Assembly (NCBI GenBank): GCA_964030475.1
Contig: CAXIPT010000010.1
Coordinates: 130,177 to 194,176 of the forward strand
Reading direction: 5' to 3'
Length of the DNA: 64,000 bases
Origin: Tethya wilhelma
Lineage: Eukaryota > Porifera > Demospongiae > Tethyida > Tethyidae
Below the pieces are notes generated by a model that saw nothing but the letters and a program-made list of their open reading frames with translations, was not told the DNA's origin and did no database searches. The position numbers and the translations under genes are program-made. Positions 1-11,830 of the stretch are shown here, in pieces (the first letter of the stretch is position 1; each line of letters starts with the position of its first letter).

Positions 1-93
1 TAAATCCAAATGACAAATTTACAGTATAATTCTATGCATGGTTGATACTAGGCTAGTCACTGAGCAAAACAGACTACCGTCCCAACCCCCCAC

Positions 94-310
94 CTGTGTT
101 TTAGTCCCCTTGGCCTGAGGTGCTGCCCTCCTCTCCTCACTCTCACTGCCACTGCCACTACTACTGCTGGTGGAGGAGCTAGACTCAAGTTTACCAGAGC
201 CTCTCTTTGAACAGGCCTCTAAGATGTGCTCTGGTACATGGACCCTCTTCACATGGTAGAGCTTGGTCTCAGGGTCATAGTCCATCATACCAACATCCAC
301 CCATTCATAC
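94..310 (-). CDS. Isolated exon of a dynein heavy-chain-like gene (copy 1)
   Basis: Read on minus, the segment begins after a CAG acceptor (311-313) and ends at CACAG/GTGGGG (donor at 92-93). It is open throughout. It encodes a stretch starting YEWVDVGMMDYDPETKLYHV, then VPEHILE, then a low-complexity Ser/Gly/Glu tail ending KTQ. A W-x-x-V-x-x-MDYD pattern of this kind is, as far as I recall, found in N-terminal tails of axonemal dynein heavy chains (DNAH1-like); that assignment is from memory and moderate at best. The following exons, which would lie at lower coordinates, are outside the window. A second copy lies at 19636-19862, where it is frameshifted by four bases. This copy may be functional only if the gene continues to the left. 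Confidence 0.45.
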
Positions 311-479
311 CTGCACAGGAACTTCCAAAGGAGGGACAGCAAGGGGTTAATAAGGGGAGATTTAAATACATGCATGGCTTGATGAGATCTGCATGGTACC
401 TTGGCCCGAGATGTGTTTTTGAGGCAGGACTCTTCTGTAGTGGAGGGAGGGGGTTGCTCTTGGAACCAGGGGACTTGTA

Positions 480-1232
480 CCGACCTAAGGGAAGGAAATA
501 TAGATATAAGGATGATTATTACCTTCTTCAGTGTAAAAGCTCCTGGATGCCAAATTGAAAACATTTTCCCAATAACTACCAGGAGGTCCAACATCCATGG
601 TTAACTACAAATCAAATTTGAAAATACCCTGGATCCACAAAATTTTTCTCATGTATTCTTTGATCTATGACCATTACAGACAAAAAATGAAAGAAATAAT
701 TTAAAATTTTGCATCTCAAAATCATGGTACTTTTGATAAAAGGGAGGACTCAAAGAGACTGAAAGTGTTTGTGCGGGGTGATCCTTAATAATGTGTTTGT
801 GTGTGTAGAGATCATCTCTCCAGCCTCTAACTTACATATTTCTTAGGCAACTGATTCAAGTTTGTTTATGAATCATTCTTGCTCACATGGATCCTGAAAC
901 AAACATCAAACATTGTACACAACTGTAACGTCTATACACAAAAACACAAATTCCATTGATCTATATTATATATAAATATATATATTATATATACATAATT
1001 TATGGGCTACCTATACACTTGTATACAAGAGGTATCATCAACATCTGTTGGTTAGAAAAACTTTGTAGAAAAACTGACTTTCGGACCAAACATATATATA
1101 TATATTATTCCAGCATAACCTAGTCAATACATGTCAGAAGATCACACAAAACGGAACAACTTAAAATTCTGAGTCACAAATTGCCCTATATAGTCAAAAA
1201 CTAACAGCTTATGACAATTTTTAGTGTTCAGA
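480..1232 (+). repeat. Upstream block, copy A
   Basis: Non-coding. It is similar to 20020-20661, 24770-25335, 1416-1700 and 2720-3044. Shared landmarks are GATAAAAGGGA..ACTCAAAGA, TTTCTTAGGCAACTGATTCA, ACATC..ACATTGTACACAACTGTAA, CATCTGTTGGTTAGAAAAAC and AGTCACAAATTGCCCT just before the receptor-like start codon. In copies C and D this block sits immediately upstream of the membrane-protein start, so it probably includes the 5' flank and promoter. Confidence 0.7.
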
Positions 1233-1415
1233 ATGATTCTCTGCTGCCTTCTAGCTTTAGCTCTGACTGCTTCAGTAAGAGGTGGTGCAGTGGAAATTTC
1301 TGATAACAGTTGTCCAATGGAGTGTACCCAACCCCGATGATACTTGCACATGTGAATCTTTGGTTCATGGCATACTCAGTTATGTGTATATAGACAAAAA
1401 TAGTCTAAGACTTGT
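1233..1415 (+). pseudogene. 5' stub of the orphan membrane-protein gene
   Basis: The start codon at 1233 opens a signal-peptide-like stretch (MILCCLLALALTASVRG) matching the first residues of the intact gene at 20662. A one-base loss near 1317 (ATGGAG against ATTTGGAG) puts a stop directly after the homologue of the SPDDT region. Similarity to the paralogues fades by about 1415, where the next upstream block begins. Nothing of the membrane region remains. It is best read as a remnant of a tandem copy whose body was deleted. Confidence 0.75.
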
Positions 1416-1723
1416 ATATGATTCAGAATCCATAAACAAACGTCAGACATTGTACACAACTGCAAAGTCCATACACAACAAAAACAGTTCCAATGATTTA
1501 GCTATACGCCTCTGTACAAGAGCTATAACTAACTAAAACATCTGTTGGTTAGAAAAACTTAGTAGAAAAATAAAAACATTCGACTTTCAAGTCAAACAAT
1601 AATTATGCCAGCACAACCCAATCAAAACATATCTGATTCACAAGATCTCACAAAACAGCAAAACTTAAAATTCAGAGTCACAAATTGCCCTGGTTAAAAA
1701 CTAACAATAAAAATAAAAACAAA
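1416..1723 (+). repeat. Upstream block, copy B
   Basis: A further copy of the receptor upstream region (GACATTGTACACAACTGCAA, CATCTGTTGGTTAGAAAAAC, AGTCACAAATTGCCCTGG). It is cut at its 3' end by the element at 1730-2706. Confidence 0.7.
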
Positions 1724-1729
1724 TATAAT

Positions 1730-2706
1730 CATACGTACGGTAGTACGTATAGTAGGAATGGGCCGACTGTCCCATTGACACAATACAAAATGTTCATGCT
1801 TATAAACTTTCAAGGAAAGAAAGCTAAGACTTCAAATGCATTCAATAGCCTCCCACAGACAGTTTACTTACTGTATTAACAAAGAAAACTGGCAGAAAGT
1901 TTCCAGAGCACTCTGGAGAGAGCGCTGGCGAGAAGCCACAACAGTGCAATTTTGTTCATCTTCCTAACTGACTTACTTGAACGCGATTTCCAGACAAACA
2001 AAAGACATTGAGACAACTTTGACCATATAGTAAGACTTCAATTCATCTGTAGTACGTCCTTTTCTACTTGTTTGCTGGCAAAAAGGCAGCAAACAAAATC
2101 TAGGCAGCTTTGAATTAACTCTTGATATAAAATCCTGTACTTTTTATTTAGCCATTTTTATGTAGGTAAAGGTCGTCAATAGACCACGTGTTTTTCATGC
2201 CTATAATGCGCATGCGCATCAAATGTACACTTCTGCTTTTTGTAGAGACTGACTAGTCTCTGCTGTGTGGTTGTCTCCATGCAATTGAGCACCTTGGTGT
2301 TTAAAAAAGTGAATGAACAAGTAGTAAAAATTTTATAAAAATGAGAAGTGTAGGAATGGGCAGTGCTGTAAAAAGCAAGGAAACAAGACAAGTCTCTGAA
2401 TTTCGGCACATGACTACTTCATTTTTTGTGCCCAACTCTCAAATGTTACTGTGTATCTACATTCTACATGCTTGTCCTTTCATCCAAACTAGTCAAGTGA
2501 TTGCTTGCATTAACTCATGTCCATTGAGCCAAATGGCCGACATTTATAACTTGAGTCATAGATAATATAGACACGTACTATGCTTGAGTCATGAAAATGA
2601 AGTAGTCATGTGCCGAAATTCAGAGACTTGTCTTGTTTCCTTGCTTTTTACAGCACTACATGCCCATTCCTACACTTCTCATTTTTATAAAATTTTTACT
2701 ACTTGT
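1730..2706. mobile_element. Composite inverted-repeat element, about 977 bp
   Basis: One end carries the palindrome ATACGTACGGTAGTACGTAT followed by AGTAGGAATGGG. The other end is a fold-back of about 390 bp (2317-2706) whose arms (2317-2426 and 2593-2706) are nearly perfect inverted copies and also contain GTAGGAATGGGCAGTGCTG. TATAAT flanks both sides (1724-1729 and 2707-2712) and may be a target-site duplication. The whole element recurs in reverse orientation at 42480-43431 and, degraded, at 48050-48935. No transposase is visible, so it is non-autonomous. It interrupts the tandem upstream blocks of the membrane-protein array. Confidence 0.8.
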
Positions 2707-2719
2707 TATAATACCACTT

Positions 2720-3044
2720 CTTAGGCAACTGATTAATAAAGTTTGTTTTTGGATTACATGAATCATTCTAGCCTATATATGAATCCACAACAAACGTCAG
2801 GCATTGTATACAAGTGTAATGTCCAAACACAACAAAAACAATTCCCATAACTTAGCTATTTGAACATCTGTTGATTAGAAAAACTTTGTAGAAAAAATGT
2901 TTTTCAAGCCAAACATAGTATGCCAGCATGTCCTAGTCAATGCATGTAACGAGATCACAAAACAGCACAACTTAAAATTTTGAGTCACAAATTGCCCTGG
3001 TCAAAAACTAACAGTTTGCAATAATAATTGTAGCATTCAAAATT
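2720..3044 (+). repeat. Upstream block, copy C
   Basis: Matches copies A, B, D and E and leads straight into the start codon of the broken membrane-protein gene at 3045. Confidence 0.7.
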
Positions 3045-4846
3045 ATGCTTTGCTGCCTTCTAGCTTTAGTTCTGGCTGCTTCAGTACATGCTTCAACAGT
3101 GAAAAGTTCTGATCACAGTTGTCCAATTTGGAGTGTACCATGCAGGTCCCGATGATGCTTGCAATTGTGGGTCTCCTGTTCATGGCAAAATTACGTGTAG
3201 AGGCAAAAATACTGTGACAGTCATATTTCCATTTTGCTACTGTATTTCGCTCTACCCTAGAAAAAATGAAGATCTACTCAAGTCCGCAGTCATTGGCTAC
3301 TGCCAGATACATTATGGTCTATCTAAGATGGCAGTTAACAACAGCTACAGCAATGACTCTAAAGAAATCAACCATGCTCTCTGTAGTGATCTTAAAATGA
3401 ATCGAACTGGACTAATGTGTGGCAGTTGTGACTATGACAATGGTTATGCACCTCCAGTCAACTCTTACAGTTCCTACTGCGTAAAATGTACTGGAGACTA
3501 CAACTTGAAATGGTTGGAGTACATATAGGTGTGGCATATCTACCATTGACTTTGCTATATCTCTTCATAGTTATATTTAGGATTTCAGTGATTTCACCTA
3601 GACTTCATGGCTATGTCACAACATGTCAGATAGTGACATCACCAAATTTGTTGCGTTACTTTCAAGTTTTTAACAACAGACAAGAGCAAATAAACGGAAA
3701 ACTTACCATAGTGATACTACTTCTATTCGACTTTTACAGCATTTGGAATCTTGATTTCTTCCACAGTACCTACCCTCCATTTTGTATCCACCCTAACCTA
3801 AGCACCCTTGGGACTCGTGCTCTTGACTATGGTGTGGCCATCTATCCTTTACTGTTGATTGTACTCGCATACATCTTGGTAACACTTCACGACAGACACA
3901 TATTCTTTGTACGACTGTGGAGGCCTTTCTACAAGTGCTTTAGGTTCTTTCGTAATGAGTGGGACCTTAAGACATCTCTTGTGAGTGCCTTTGCAACTTT
4001 CATTCTTTTGTCCTATGTAAAGATCTTGAATGTTTCAATGGATCTTCTCACTCCACTAACAGTGTATGATTGGTATGGAAATGAAGTAAGTAAATCTCTC
4101 TTAAAGCTAGATGCGACAGTTGAGTATTTTGGGAAATATCACTTGCCTTATGCCTTATACTGGCAGTTTTTATGTGCTCAGTGTTTAATGTTCTGCCATT
4201 GCTTCTCTTATGCTTGTACCCTTGTCGATGTTTTCACAAGGCTTTGAACTACTTCAACCTACACAGCCATAGAGTGCACACCTTTGTAGAGGTCTTTCAG
4301 GGCTGCTTCAAAACACACCCTCGAGATTACAGACATTTTGCTGCTGTGTACATTTTCCTGAGGTTCCTCAATATTATAGTTATTTCTTCTCTTGCACCAG
4401 TTATCTTTTACTTGGCTATTGGAGGGGCTATAATGCTAGCCAATGCAATTGCTGTAGCTGTCTTTAAACCATACAAATCAAACATGGCAAATACTATTGA
4501 TATTATCCTTTTTTCAATTTTGAGTTTAACGTTTTATTCGATCTCTTTGGCGGATCCAGTCAGACTTGGAACGTGGCATAAATACCAAATTATGTATGAC
4601 ATATTGCTGTTTGTGTTTGGAACATGCCATGTATTGTTTGGTGTTGGTATTTTGCTCTATCCTCTTCAACCCAAAAAACTCAAGATCTTTTGTTTGTCAA
4701 CCTTCCAGCGAGTGAAAAGGCAAGCAATGTTGAGTCAAAGCTCAACCCCAACTGAAGAGTCACCACTACTGTCTACTGCAAGCCACCAAGACTACAGTCT
4801 CAGTGCTCCCACTACGATAACAATTGATGTCAGAAACCTATCCTGA
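3045..4846 (+). pseudogene. Frameshifted paralogue of the orphan Cys-rich multi-pass membrane protein
   Basis: Nearly the full length of the intact gene at 20662-22488 can be followed, including the signal peptide, the MNRTGLMCGSCDYD motif, several hydrophobic segments, the VEVFQGCFKTHPRDYRHFAA motif and the Ser/Thr-rich tail ending TITIDVRNLS. The frame is broken three times relative to the intact copy: a four-base insertion near 3144 (GTACCATGCAGG against GTTCCAAGT), two extra bases near 3526 (TACATATAGG against TACATTGG), and two extra bases near 4158 (TTATACTGG against TTAATGG). About 39 bases of the ectodomain are also missing near 3303. Base-level similarity is otherwise high, so the loss is recent. 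Sequencing error is possible but unlikely for three indels. Confidence 0.85.
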
Positions 4847-5914
4847 TTACAATTTTATGCTACATTGGACCACGTTTTCATTGAACCCATTTTAGAGAGT
4901 ATAGCTGCACACACAGATATAATATTATATAGACATACATAGAAAAGTTTAGTTATATATCATAGTAGCACAAGAGATATATAGTACATTGGACTCTACT
5001 ACCATTTCTGTCCAGTCTTTGCGGCGCACTCAAATTTATTTGCAGGCAGGAAGCTTGCCTAGAGTAAAGCATGAATAAAATTAAAATTTATATGTTGCAG
5101 GTATTCTTCAATGGATGATATACTGGACTATGAGCATTCAGCAAACTGAGCTCAAAATATTTGTCAGGACTGCTAGTCTGGAGCAAAATATGTGGCATGT
5201 TTGCATCTCATTAAAAAATGGGCTGAAGAAACAACTCTATAACTTTCTATCTGTGATACCTGTGCCATGGTAATAAGACAAACACCATGGGATAGTTGAA
5301 GAATTAAGAGAGCAATATTCTATAGACTTTAGATGAATCCTGTGTCCGTTTTATTTTGCATGTGTGGTTTGCCTGAAACAACTGCTCAAAGTTGAGCAAT
5401 TTTTTAATGCAATTTACCATACTATGCCTCTACACCACACCTCTGACCTCAGCTCAATAACTCATGAATATTCACATTCTACTTTAAAGCACTAAGTCTT
5501 AAGAACTGCTTATTTTCGGCCTTTCTGAGACTTTCTTAAAGCTTTTGTTACTCAAACAATCATAAACAATTGATATTTGAGGTGCCTAGCTACTTCAGAG
5601 ACATACCATACAATGTGTGTTCAATCAATTAAATATTCCAAAAAAATTGTTATTATTCAGGCCCTGGATCAAACCTGCAAAGTGGTTCTTTGCTAGTTAG
5701 AACTCTAAATTGACCTTTGTACTAAGCTTTGCAAGAGTCTTGGGTACACAATATTGGTTAGGACTGCCATAACTTGTAAAAGTACTATAACTCAGCTCAG
5801 GCGGAATCAAGAAATAGTTGTGCAAGAGAAACACTGCTGCTATAGCGTTTCCAAACTTGCAAATCATTGGTTCAATAATCAAATTAGGTTCCTCTACTGG
5901 TCTCTTTTTGTTTT
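4847..5914. other. Intergenic, no gene seen
   Basis: AT-rich DNA after the broken receptor-like gene. I see no convincing exon, RNA gene or repeat in it. Confidence 0.5.
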
Positions 5915-7037
5915 CAGTCTACACTAAGACCCGGGTATCGACCGTGATCGAAATCATGTACTTTGGCCACTCCTACAAACATGAATTACATAACATTTTA
6001 ACTGCACGTGATCATTATACGTAAGAAAGTTGTTAAAAATTTAACGTACGCGAAATAACTGAAAATGAGAAGTCCCGTTCAAATACAGACCAAAGAAAGT
6101 CAAAACTCAAATATTTACAATGTAGTTGACAATTAAAGTTATTTTGAAGAGTCTGATGAACAATCCCGACTTCTTTACCACGAAATACGAAGGACAACTG
6201 CGTGGTTACTAAGAACACGCGCTTATTATTAACTAAAACCACACCCATTTGTGACGTCACGCAGGTAATTTGAGCTGCCAAAAATGAACTTTTCCAAGAG
6301 TTTGTAAGTGAATAACATGACTCAAATGAAAGACTATTCTAGCAACCGTTGGAATTCTGAGAGTTCAATATGTAAATAATCTATGATCCAAAACTTATCT
6401 TGCTGTGACTTTTCGCATCAAGTTGTCCAGTGAACTGAACATTGAAGGGAAAGGACTGTGGCTCAGAGTACGTATGAAAATTGGACTGTCATCCAGTACA
6501 TAAAGAATATCAAGACTTCTCAATAGTTTTACTGAACTTTTCTAAGTTAAATTTATCCTATATAGGAGTATTTCTGAGTATAGCTGTTCAACTGCCAAGA
6601 AACAATCACCTGAAATAGTTAAAATTTCATGATTTTCAGTGGTTGCTTATTCAGTATGATCTTGGGTAGGTTACTAATTTTTTATATAAAAATGTAGCAA
6701 TGGTTGTGTAGTATAATCACTAGAAATATGAAGACTGGAGCATGTTTCGCATCAAGTTGTCCGGTGACCTCTAGTTGGCTCATTCTGAAACTTTCAGCTG
6801 AAATCTGGACTCACCACAGACCAACAACCACAGAGGAGCATGTTTCTGGAGTATGTAGGGCTTGTTTAATCCTTGTTTAACAATATTTTATAATTTATAA
6901 GTGTTGTACATTTACTGAATTGGTATAAGAGTAGTTGGAGTACAGTGACTAAAATTCAATTTTTCCTCCCGTATATCCCTGTACATTTGATTTACCGGAA
7001 GTAATCAGCCACGTAACCCGGGTCTTAGCGTAGACTG
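5915..7037. mobile_element. Non-autonomous DNA element with 22-bp terminal inverted repeats
   Basis: CAGTCTACACTAAGACCCGG at the left end (5915-5936) is matched in reverse complement at 7016-7037 with one difference (CAGTCTACGCTAAGACCC). Both ends carry CCCGGG. The interior has no recognisable transposase and includes a repeated phrase, CGCATCAAGTTGTCC, near 6416 and 6746. No clear target duplication is visible beyond flanking T tracts. Confidence 0.7.
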
Positions 7038-8041
7038 TTTTGGGACGATAGCTTCTTTCTTTCTCAAGAAAACTTTTCTCAAAGACGAGGTCACGATACG
7101 GCAGATTTAATGAGCTGCTGGTTCAATGACATAATGCTTTTTGTGCTGAAATTAAAATCGTACACAAACAATTGGGCGCGTGTAAGGACTGTATATAGTG
7201 GTTGTTAAATCATGTGTAAAGTGGCTTACAAATTAATTTGATACAGTCATACATTATGATAAGGAGACTCTGAAGGAGGTATCAAATACAGCTCCCTGTG
7301 GTTAATGCGCTACACAGACCCTCAAGCTGGAGGCTTAGTGCTTTTCTGCAAAACTAAAACTCCAAATGAAAGGCAATGACAATAGCAGTATGTAGACATC
7401 CTTTCAGCAAGAAAATTCAATATACTCAGCTATTGCTGTGAATTCTAAGCAGCTGCTGAATGCTATAATGGTTGACGGGAAAAAAGCTTCACAGTTGGTA
7501 ATACTAGGGTATAATATTATAGCAATTTGTACTGAACTGAAACTGAATGCTTTCATTTTGACTGTTTACATGTTAGTTCTCAAGGCTTGGCACCTGAGAG
7601 GATCAGCCTTTTGCCAATTTATTAAACACTTGTGGGAGAAGGTATCAGGAGGGTTCTTTTAGGTTAGACCATTTGAATTTTCATGTATATATATACAAAA
7701 CCAGTTTGGATTATAACGGTCGGTCATCGGCTATTTGCCGTACAAAAGCGGTTAGTAGCCAACCATTTTCAGTTTGCTAGGCCATATTGGCCGACCAGAA
7801 CTTGGCACAAAGCTAGCTTAGCCTTGTTTCCAGGCCTAGCGATCTGCTAGAGTTTGCGAAGTTGCACGCAAGTAAAACAGTGGGCGTGGTTAGAATAATG
7901 CATGTGGATGAGTCAGAAGACTAAGCAGTTATCTTGTTCTGCGAAGTTCTCTCACTAAATCTATAAGCAAAGTAATCAACGAATTAAGGAACCTTTTAAT
8001 GCCTCATTTCCAGGTTCTTGTTCTCTTTTTGCCTACCCTAG
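7038..8041. other. Intergenic, no gene seen
   Basis: Short open frames such as the one near 7438-7662 have no recognisable protein features or good splice context. I annotate nothing here. Confidence 0.45.
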
Positions 8042-8405
8042 CAGTGGCGTATCCAGCATGGTGCTCAGGGTGCTCGAGCACCCCCCTGGCTCAGAAAATA
8101 ATGACGTCATCGCGCGTAAAAGCAGCGCTCAAGACGAGCGCAGTTCAATGAATTATGCTTGAAATAAATAAAATATAAGCTGATATGACTTTAAATTTAC
8201 TTTCAAGAGTGAAGTTTTACATAAGATTGGCGAAAAAGCTGAAAAAACTGCAGAACACGATGCCATCTCCGCTGCGATCGCGCGAATAACTATTAACAAT
8301 TTTGCTCACGTGATAAAAAGTGGGCGTGGCTACCAAAATTTTCCGGGCGCTTCGCGCCCGCATTATATCAGCACCCCCATAACTGAAATCCTAGATACGC
8401 CACTG
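8042..8405. mobile_element. hAT-like MITE, 364 bp
   Basis: Perfect 12-bp inverted ends: CAGTGGCGTATC at 8042-8053 and GATACGCCACTG at 8394-8405. CAGTGGCG is a common start of hAT-superfamily termini. There is no coding capacity. A matching 8-bp target duplication is not seen, so the superfamily call rests on the ends only. Confidence 0.7.
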
Positions 8406-8598
8406 CCTAGATATGCCTGGTAATGAAACCTGCTGGAAAATTTTAGTAGAAAAGTTCTAAAGCTGGTTTTCAAGACTGAAGCATAATATCGTGATTGTGA
8501 TCATATTATTATGATTTTGTGGTGCACCCATATGGATGTCAGACCTCCTCTGATGAGAGATTAATTTCTCTTTATGATTTATATCACAGATTCATCAA

Positions 8599-8599
<1 letters not shown>

Positions 8600-8651
<52 letters not shown>

Positions 8652-8652
8652 N

Positions 8653-8698
<46 letters not shown>
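8600..8698. repeat. (CA)n microsatellite with an N
   Basis: A long CA run interrupted only by N at 8652, so its true length is unknown. Confidence 0.95.
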
Positions 8699-8700
<2 letters not shown>

Positions 8701-10014
8701 TATGTACATAACTCTGTTCTCATAATACAGGAAAACTCAGTAGAGCTGATCTACGCACTGTTAAGAATGAGATATGGGATGCTCGATCGCCTACAATGGC
8801 AGATCATTGGTGTACAATTGGACATCAATCCCTTGTCACTAGACATAATACAAGAGGAGAATCGTGGCAATATCAACAGATGCTTCACTGATCGAAATGT
8901 TGAAACAGTGGCTGAAGACTAAACCACAGTCGAGTGATCTGGTAGAAGCTTTGAGATCACCAGCAGCGAATGAACATGTGCTACGTAGCTGAAACAATTC
9001 AAGCACTACATGGTTAAGAACTACCACTGAAGTTCTGAGTCTTGGTCGAGTCTTGGTCGAGTCACCGTACTCGAGTGTGTGACCAAAGCTGAGTCTTGTC
9101 AGTTCTGGTTGAAGTTCTGAGTTCTCGTAGTAATGAAAACAAGCTACTTTTCAAGTTTTGTCTTCTATAGATTGACATTTGTCAGATACTCGTTGAATTG
9201 CTGAGCATGATCGAGTTACTGTCACGGAGCTCGCAAAGTTCAAACACAGTTCTAATTCCGAAGCAACGCCCTATAAATATAATACTAAAACACACCAAAA
9301 GAGTTAATGACATGTGATGCATTTTACAGTAATTGCATAACTCCAAAGAAGAAATTACTTACTGGAACAAAAACAGTTAACGGTGTCTGGACACCACCCA
9401 CACACATAATAGTTGGCTGCTTATGGGCCAAATTTCAGCAAAAAAGCAGTTACAACTACAGTAACTGCTGGCAAGTGCTTGCACACTTAGTACTAACTAC
9501 TAGCAGCTATATATAGCTATGAAATAAATTTTGAAAACCATAAAACTACTAACCGTCCATGCTTACAGAGAGAACAATAGGAAGCTTATAACACTTATGA
9601 TTTATAACAGTACATGATGCCAAGTGGACGAATAAGTTGGAGTAGCTGAGAAGCTCAGACTTCTTCCGTACAATTTTAGCACTTTTGTGAGGATTTTTTA
9701 GCTGGCTGTAAGGCTTATATAGACTTAAAAGCAGCATGCTATAATCCACACAGCTGTATAAGCATGCATTACAAAATAATAGGATACTGCATGCTTTTAA
9801 GTCTAATGGACTCTTGATCACGGTTTTCCCAGCTAATATGTACAAGATTACGTAACTGAAAGCAGTTGCCATGCAGGTACACCAACAAAAAAGGTTAACA
9901 AAGTTAATGAGCTCTAATTGGATCATGCATGACATCATACAAGATAATTGCGTACACATGGATGAATATAGGAAATGGTAATGTACAAGATTGGGTACAA
10001 AGTAGTTACCATAT
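8699..10014. other. Intergenic, no gene seen
   Basis: Holds a small tandem phrase (GAGTCTTGGTC near 9040-9062) but no supported exon. The minus-strand open frame around 9549-10106 is rich in Cys and Tyr, lacks recognisable domains and partly overlaps a dispersed repeat. Confidence 0.45.
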
Positions 10015-10515
10015 ATGCAGGTACTCCCACAACAAATGAAAGCACCAAGGTGCATAAGCCTCAGCGCACTCACATGTATGCATGACATATGACCAGCACG
10101 GTCCACTGAGAGGTGTCAGCGGCCTAGCAAATTCAAGCCTGCTGCAATTGACCTGTGGTTAACCTAGTTATATTTAAACCGCTGTTTTGATGATTCATTG
10201 AATATACTTCAGTTTGATGCTTGTAGTACTTAGTATTTGCACTTTAATGCTCAGCTCGAGATACTTCTACACAAAGCTATATTAATTCAACTTGCAATCA
10301 CTGAGTTACTTACCTGTACTGTCCAAGCAGCAGGCTAAGCCAGCCTGCCAAACTCCAGTCCATGATTCAAGCTGTATTGTTTCTAGATAACGCACACTAC
10401 ACGGGGCGTGATCAATGGGTGCGGTTTCGAAGCTAAGCGCCCAGAGAAGCACCAAAGCCTCAAATCTCAGAAACTACAGCGTTTTGCAAGATTCTGAGGT
10501 GGGTGTCTCTCTGGG
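10015..10515. repeat. Dispersed repeat, inverted relative to 23850-24510
   Basis: Shares AAAGCACCAAGGTGCATAAG, GCACGGTCCACTGAGAGGTG and CGAAGCTAAGCGCCCA-like phrases with the reverse complement of 23850-24510. The CGAAGCTTAG / CCTCA..TTTCAG module also recurs at 28380-28640. No coding signal. Confidence 0.7.
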
Positions 10516-10671
10516 ACTTCCACACTGTGCTGTGAATAGTCTTGGGACCATGCTTCAAGTTCTAGTGTACAAAACAAACACAAACAAACAAGTAAAATAA
10601 ACAAATTATATAATAATCTGCGTGTGACGTCCAAACAAGCATAAACAGATGCAAACAGGCTCATTTCTTAC

Positions 10672-10827
10672 CCCAACATTCTGGGCAGCCTCGGTTCCAA
10701 CAATCTCGGAGTAGTAGCCTCTTTGTTTGCCTCGGGTCAAAGGCCTCCCGGCTCTACTTTGATTTCCACCAGCCCCGCTACTCCCTTTGCCTTTGGTCCA
10801 AGGACGACCAGAACGAGAAAAACTCAT
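10672..10827 (-). CDS. Candidate first coding exon, Gly/Arg-rich N-terminus, unknown gene
   Basis: On minus, an ATG at 10827 opens 52 codons (starts MSFSRSGRPWTKGKG, ends TEAAQNVG) running into a strong donor, GGG/GTAAGAAA. The peptide has two similar basic phrases, GRPWTKGK and GRPLTRGK, and then a non-repetitive GYYSEIVGTE. About 100 bases upstream of the ATG is CCAAAATGGCGC, which resembles a YY1-type core-promoter element. The upstream flank and the first codons are duplicated at 42146-42465. I do not recognise the protein and found no convincing second exon; downstream DNA is a dispersed repeat, so the gene may be truncated. Confidence 0.45.
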
Positions 10828-10926
10828 TTCTAAACTTCGTTGCTACGCTTCAGTTTCTGAAAACAGTTGCAAAGCAAATCGTGCTTGTTTACAGACGATT
10901 CTGAAACAAGACAACTCCTTCTTTGA

Positions 10927-10938
10927 GCGCCATTTTGG
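10927..10938 (-). promoter_or_regulatory. YY1-like motif upstream of the minus-strand exon
   Basis: Read on minus it is CCAAAATGGCGC, close to the AANATGGCG core common in animal promoters, about 100 bases upstream of the candidate start codon. It is conserved in the copy near 42300. Confidence 0.35.
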
Positions 10939-11117
10939 CAAACAGTTGCTATAACGACAATATTTGCATATTCACATCATCATCATTATGTAAACTGGAC
11001 GACACTTTACCATGTTAGTGACTGATTAATAATAATTTTAGCTACAAACTTGCAGACCATCAGTCACCCCTGAAAAGCCAATAAATTTCTATTAGTATAA
11101 TATAACATTAATTCTGC

Positions 11118-11560
11118 TATAGGTATCCATAATATGTAGATAGCCATTTTGCTAAGGAAGAAAGACTTATTCTTACAACTATAACTTAACTCAAATTGAA
11201 CAAGGTTAACAAGATTACCCCTTGATCATTTGTCAGAGAGCTGAGAATGTTCTGGATGTTACCTGTAAACAGGATTCGCTTGTAGGTTATGGTATAATTA
11301 TGTAGACTAGCCAATTACATTTTGCTCAGGAAGAAAGACTTATAATATAATTCTTACTATTACTAAACAAAAGTTGAACAAGGTGACACAAGTTTACCCC
11401 TTGAATTTTGTGTTAGAGAGCAGAATTGATATTCTATTAATTTTAGAATAATTTTAAATGTTATTCTTGTAGGTATCCATAATATGTAGATAGCCATTTT
11501 GCTCAGGAAGAAAGACTTATTCTTACAACTAAGCACAAATTGAACAAGGTTATTACAAGT
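11118..11560 (+). repeat. Three imperfect tandem repeats upstream of the apextrin-like gene
   Basis: Copies begin near 11118, 11280 and 11467, with a period of about 165-185 bp. Shared phrases are GGTATCCATAATATGTAGAT, AGCCATTTTGCTCAGGAAGA and TTGAACAAGGT. They end about 130 bp before the TATA box, so they could act as a repeated enhancer module; that function is inference. Confidence 0.75.
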
Positions 11561-11692
11561 TCCTTATTAATTGTTAAATTAATTTTGTGCAAGCTGTGAT
11601 AATTAATTAAATTAATAAGTTTCAAGTCTTTCTTCCTCTTTAACATATTGGCATGCTTACATGTGTGTGTCAGTACAATCCGGGCTAAGCTC

Positions 11693-11699
11693 TATAAAA
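11693..11699 (+). promoter_or_regulatory. TATA box of the apextrin-like gene
   Basis: CTCTATAAAAAGG lies 132 bases before the start codon at 11831. That would give a transcription start near 11725 and a 5' UTR of about 105 bases. Confidence 0.6.
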
Positions 11700-11830
11700 A
11701 GGTCACAACGAGCAGCTAACTTCACAAGTTTCCAACAACATTCGTCAAATTCAACTCAAACAGCAAAGATCACTGTACGTACAAAACTGCTGCTGACACA
11801 ACTGTACGCCACAACATCTACACCTCAATA

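Noticed and set aside
1282..1536. 84-codon frame starting in the receptor stub
   Set aside because: It runs in a shifted frame through the stub and into the next upstream block, so it is not a real product.
8519..8725. Open frame rich in Thr-His repeats, and similar frames at 34180-34409, 39001-39457 and 53017-53241
   Set aside because: These are translations of CA/GT microsatellites with no other coding evidence.
9549..10106. 185-codon minus-strand frame rich in Cys and Leu
   Set aside because: No domain, poor composition, and it overlaps a dispersed repeat that is present inverted at 24 kb.
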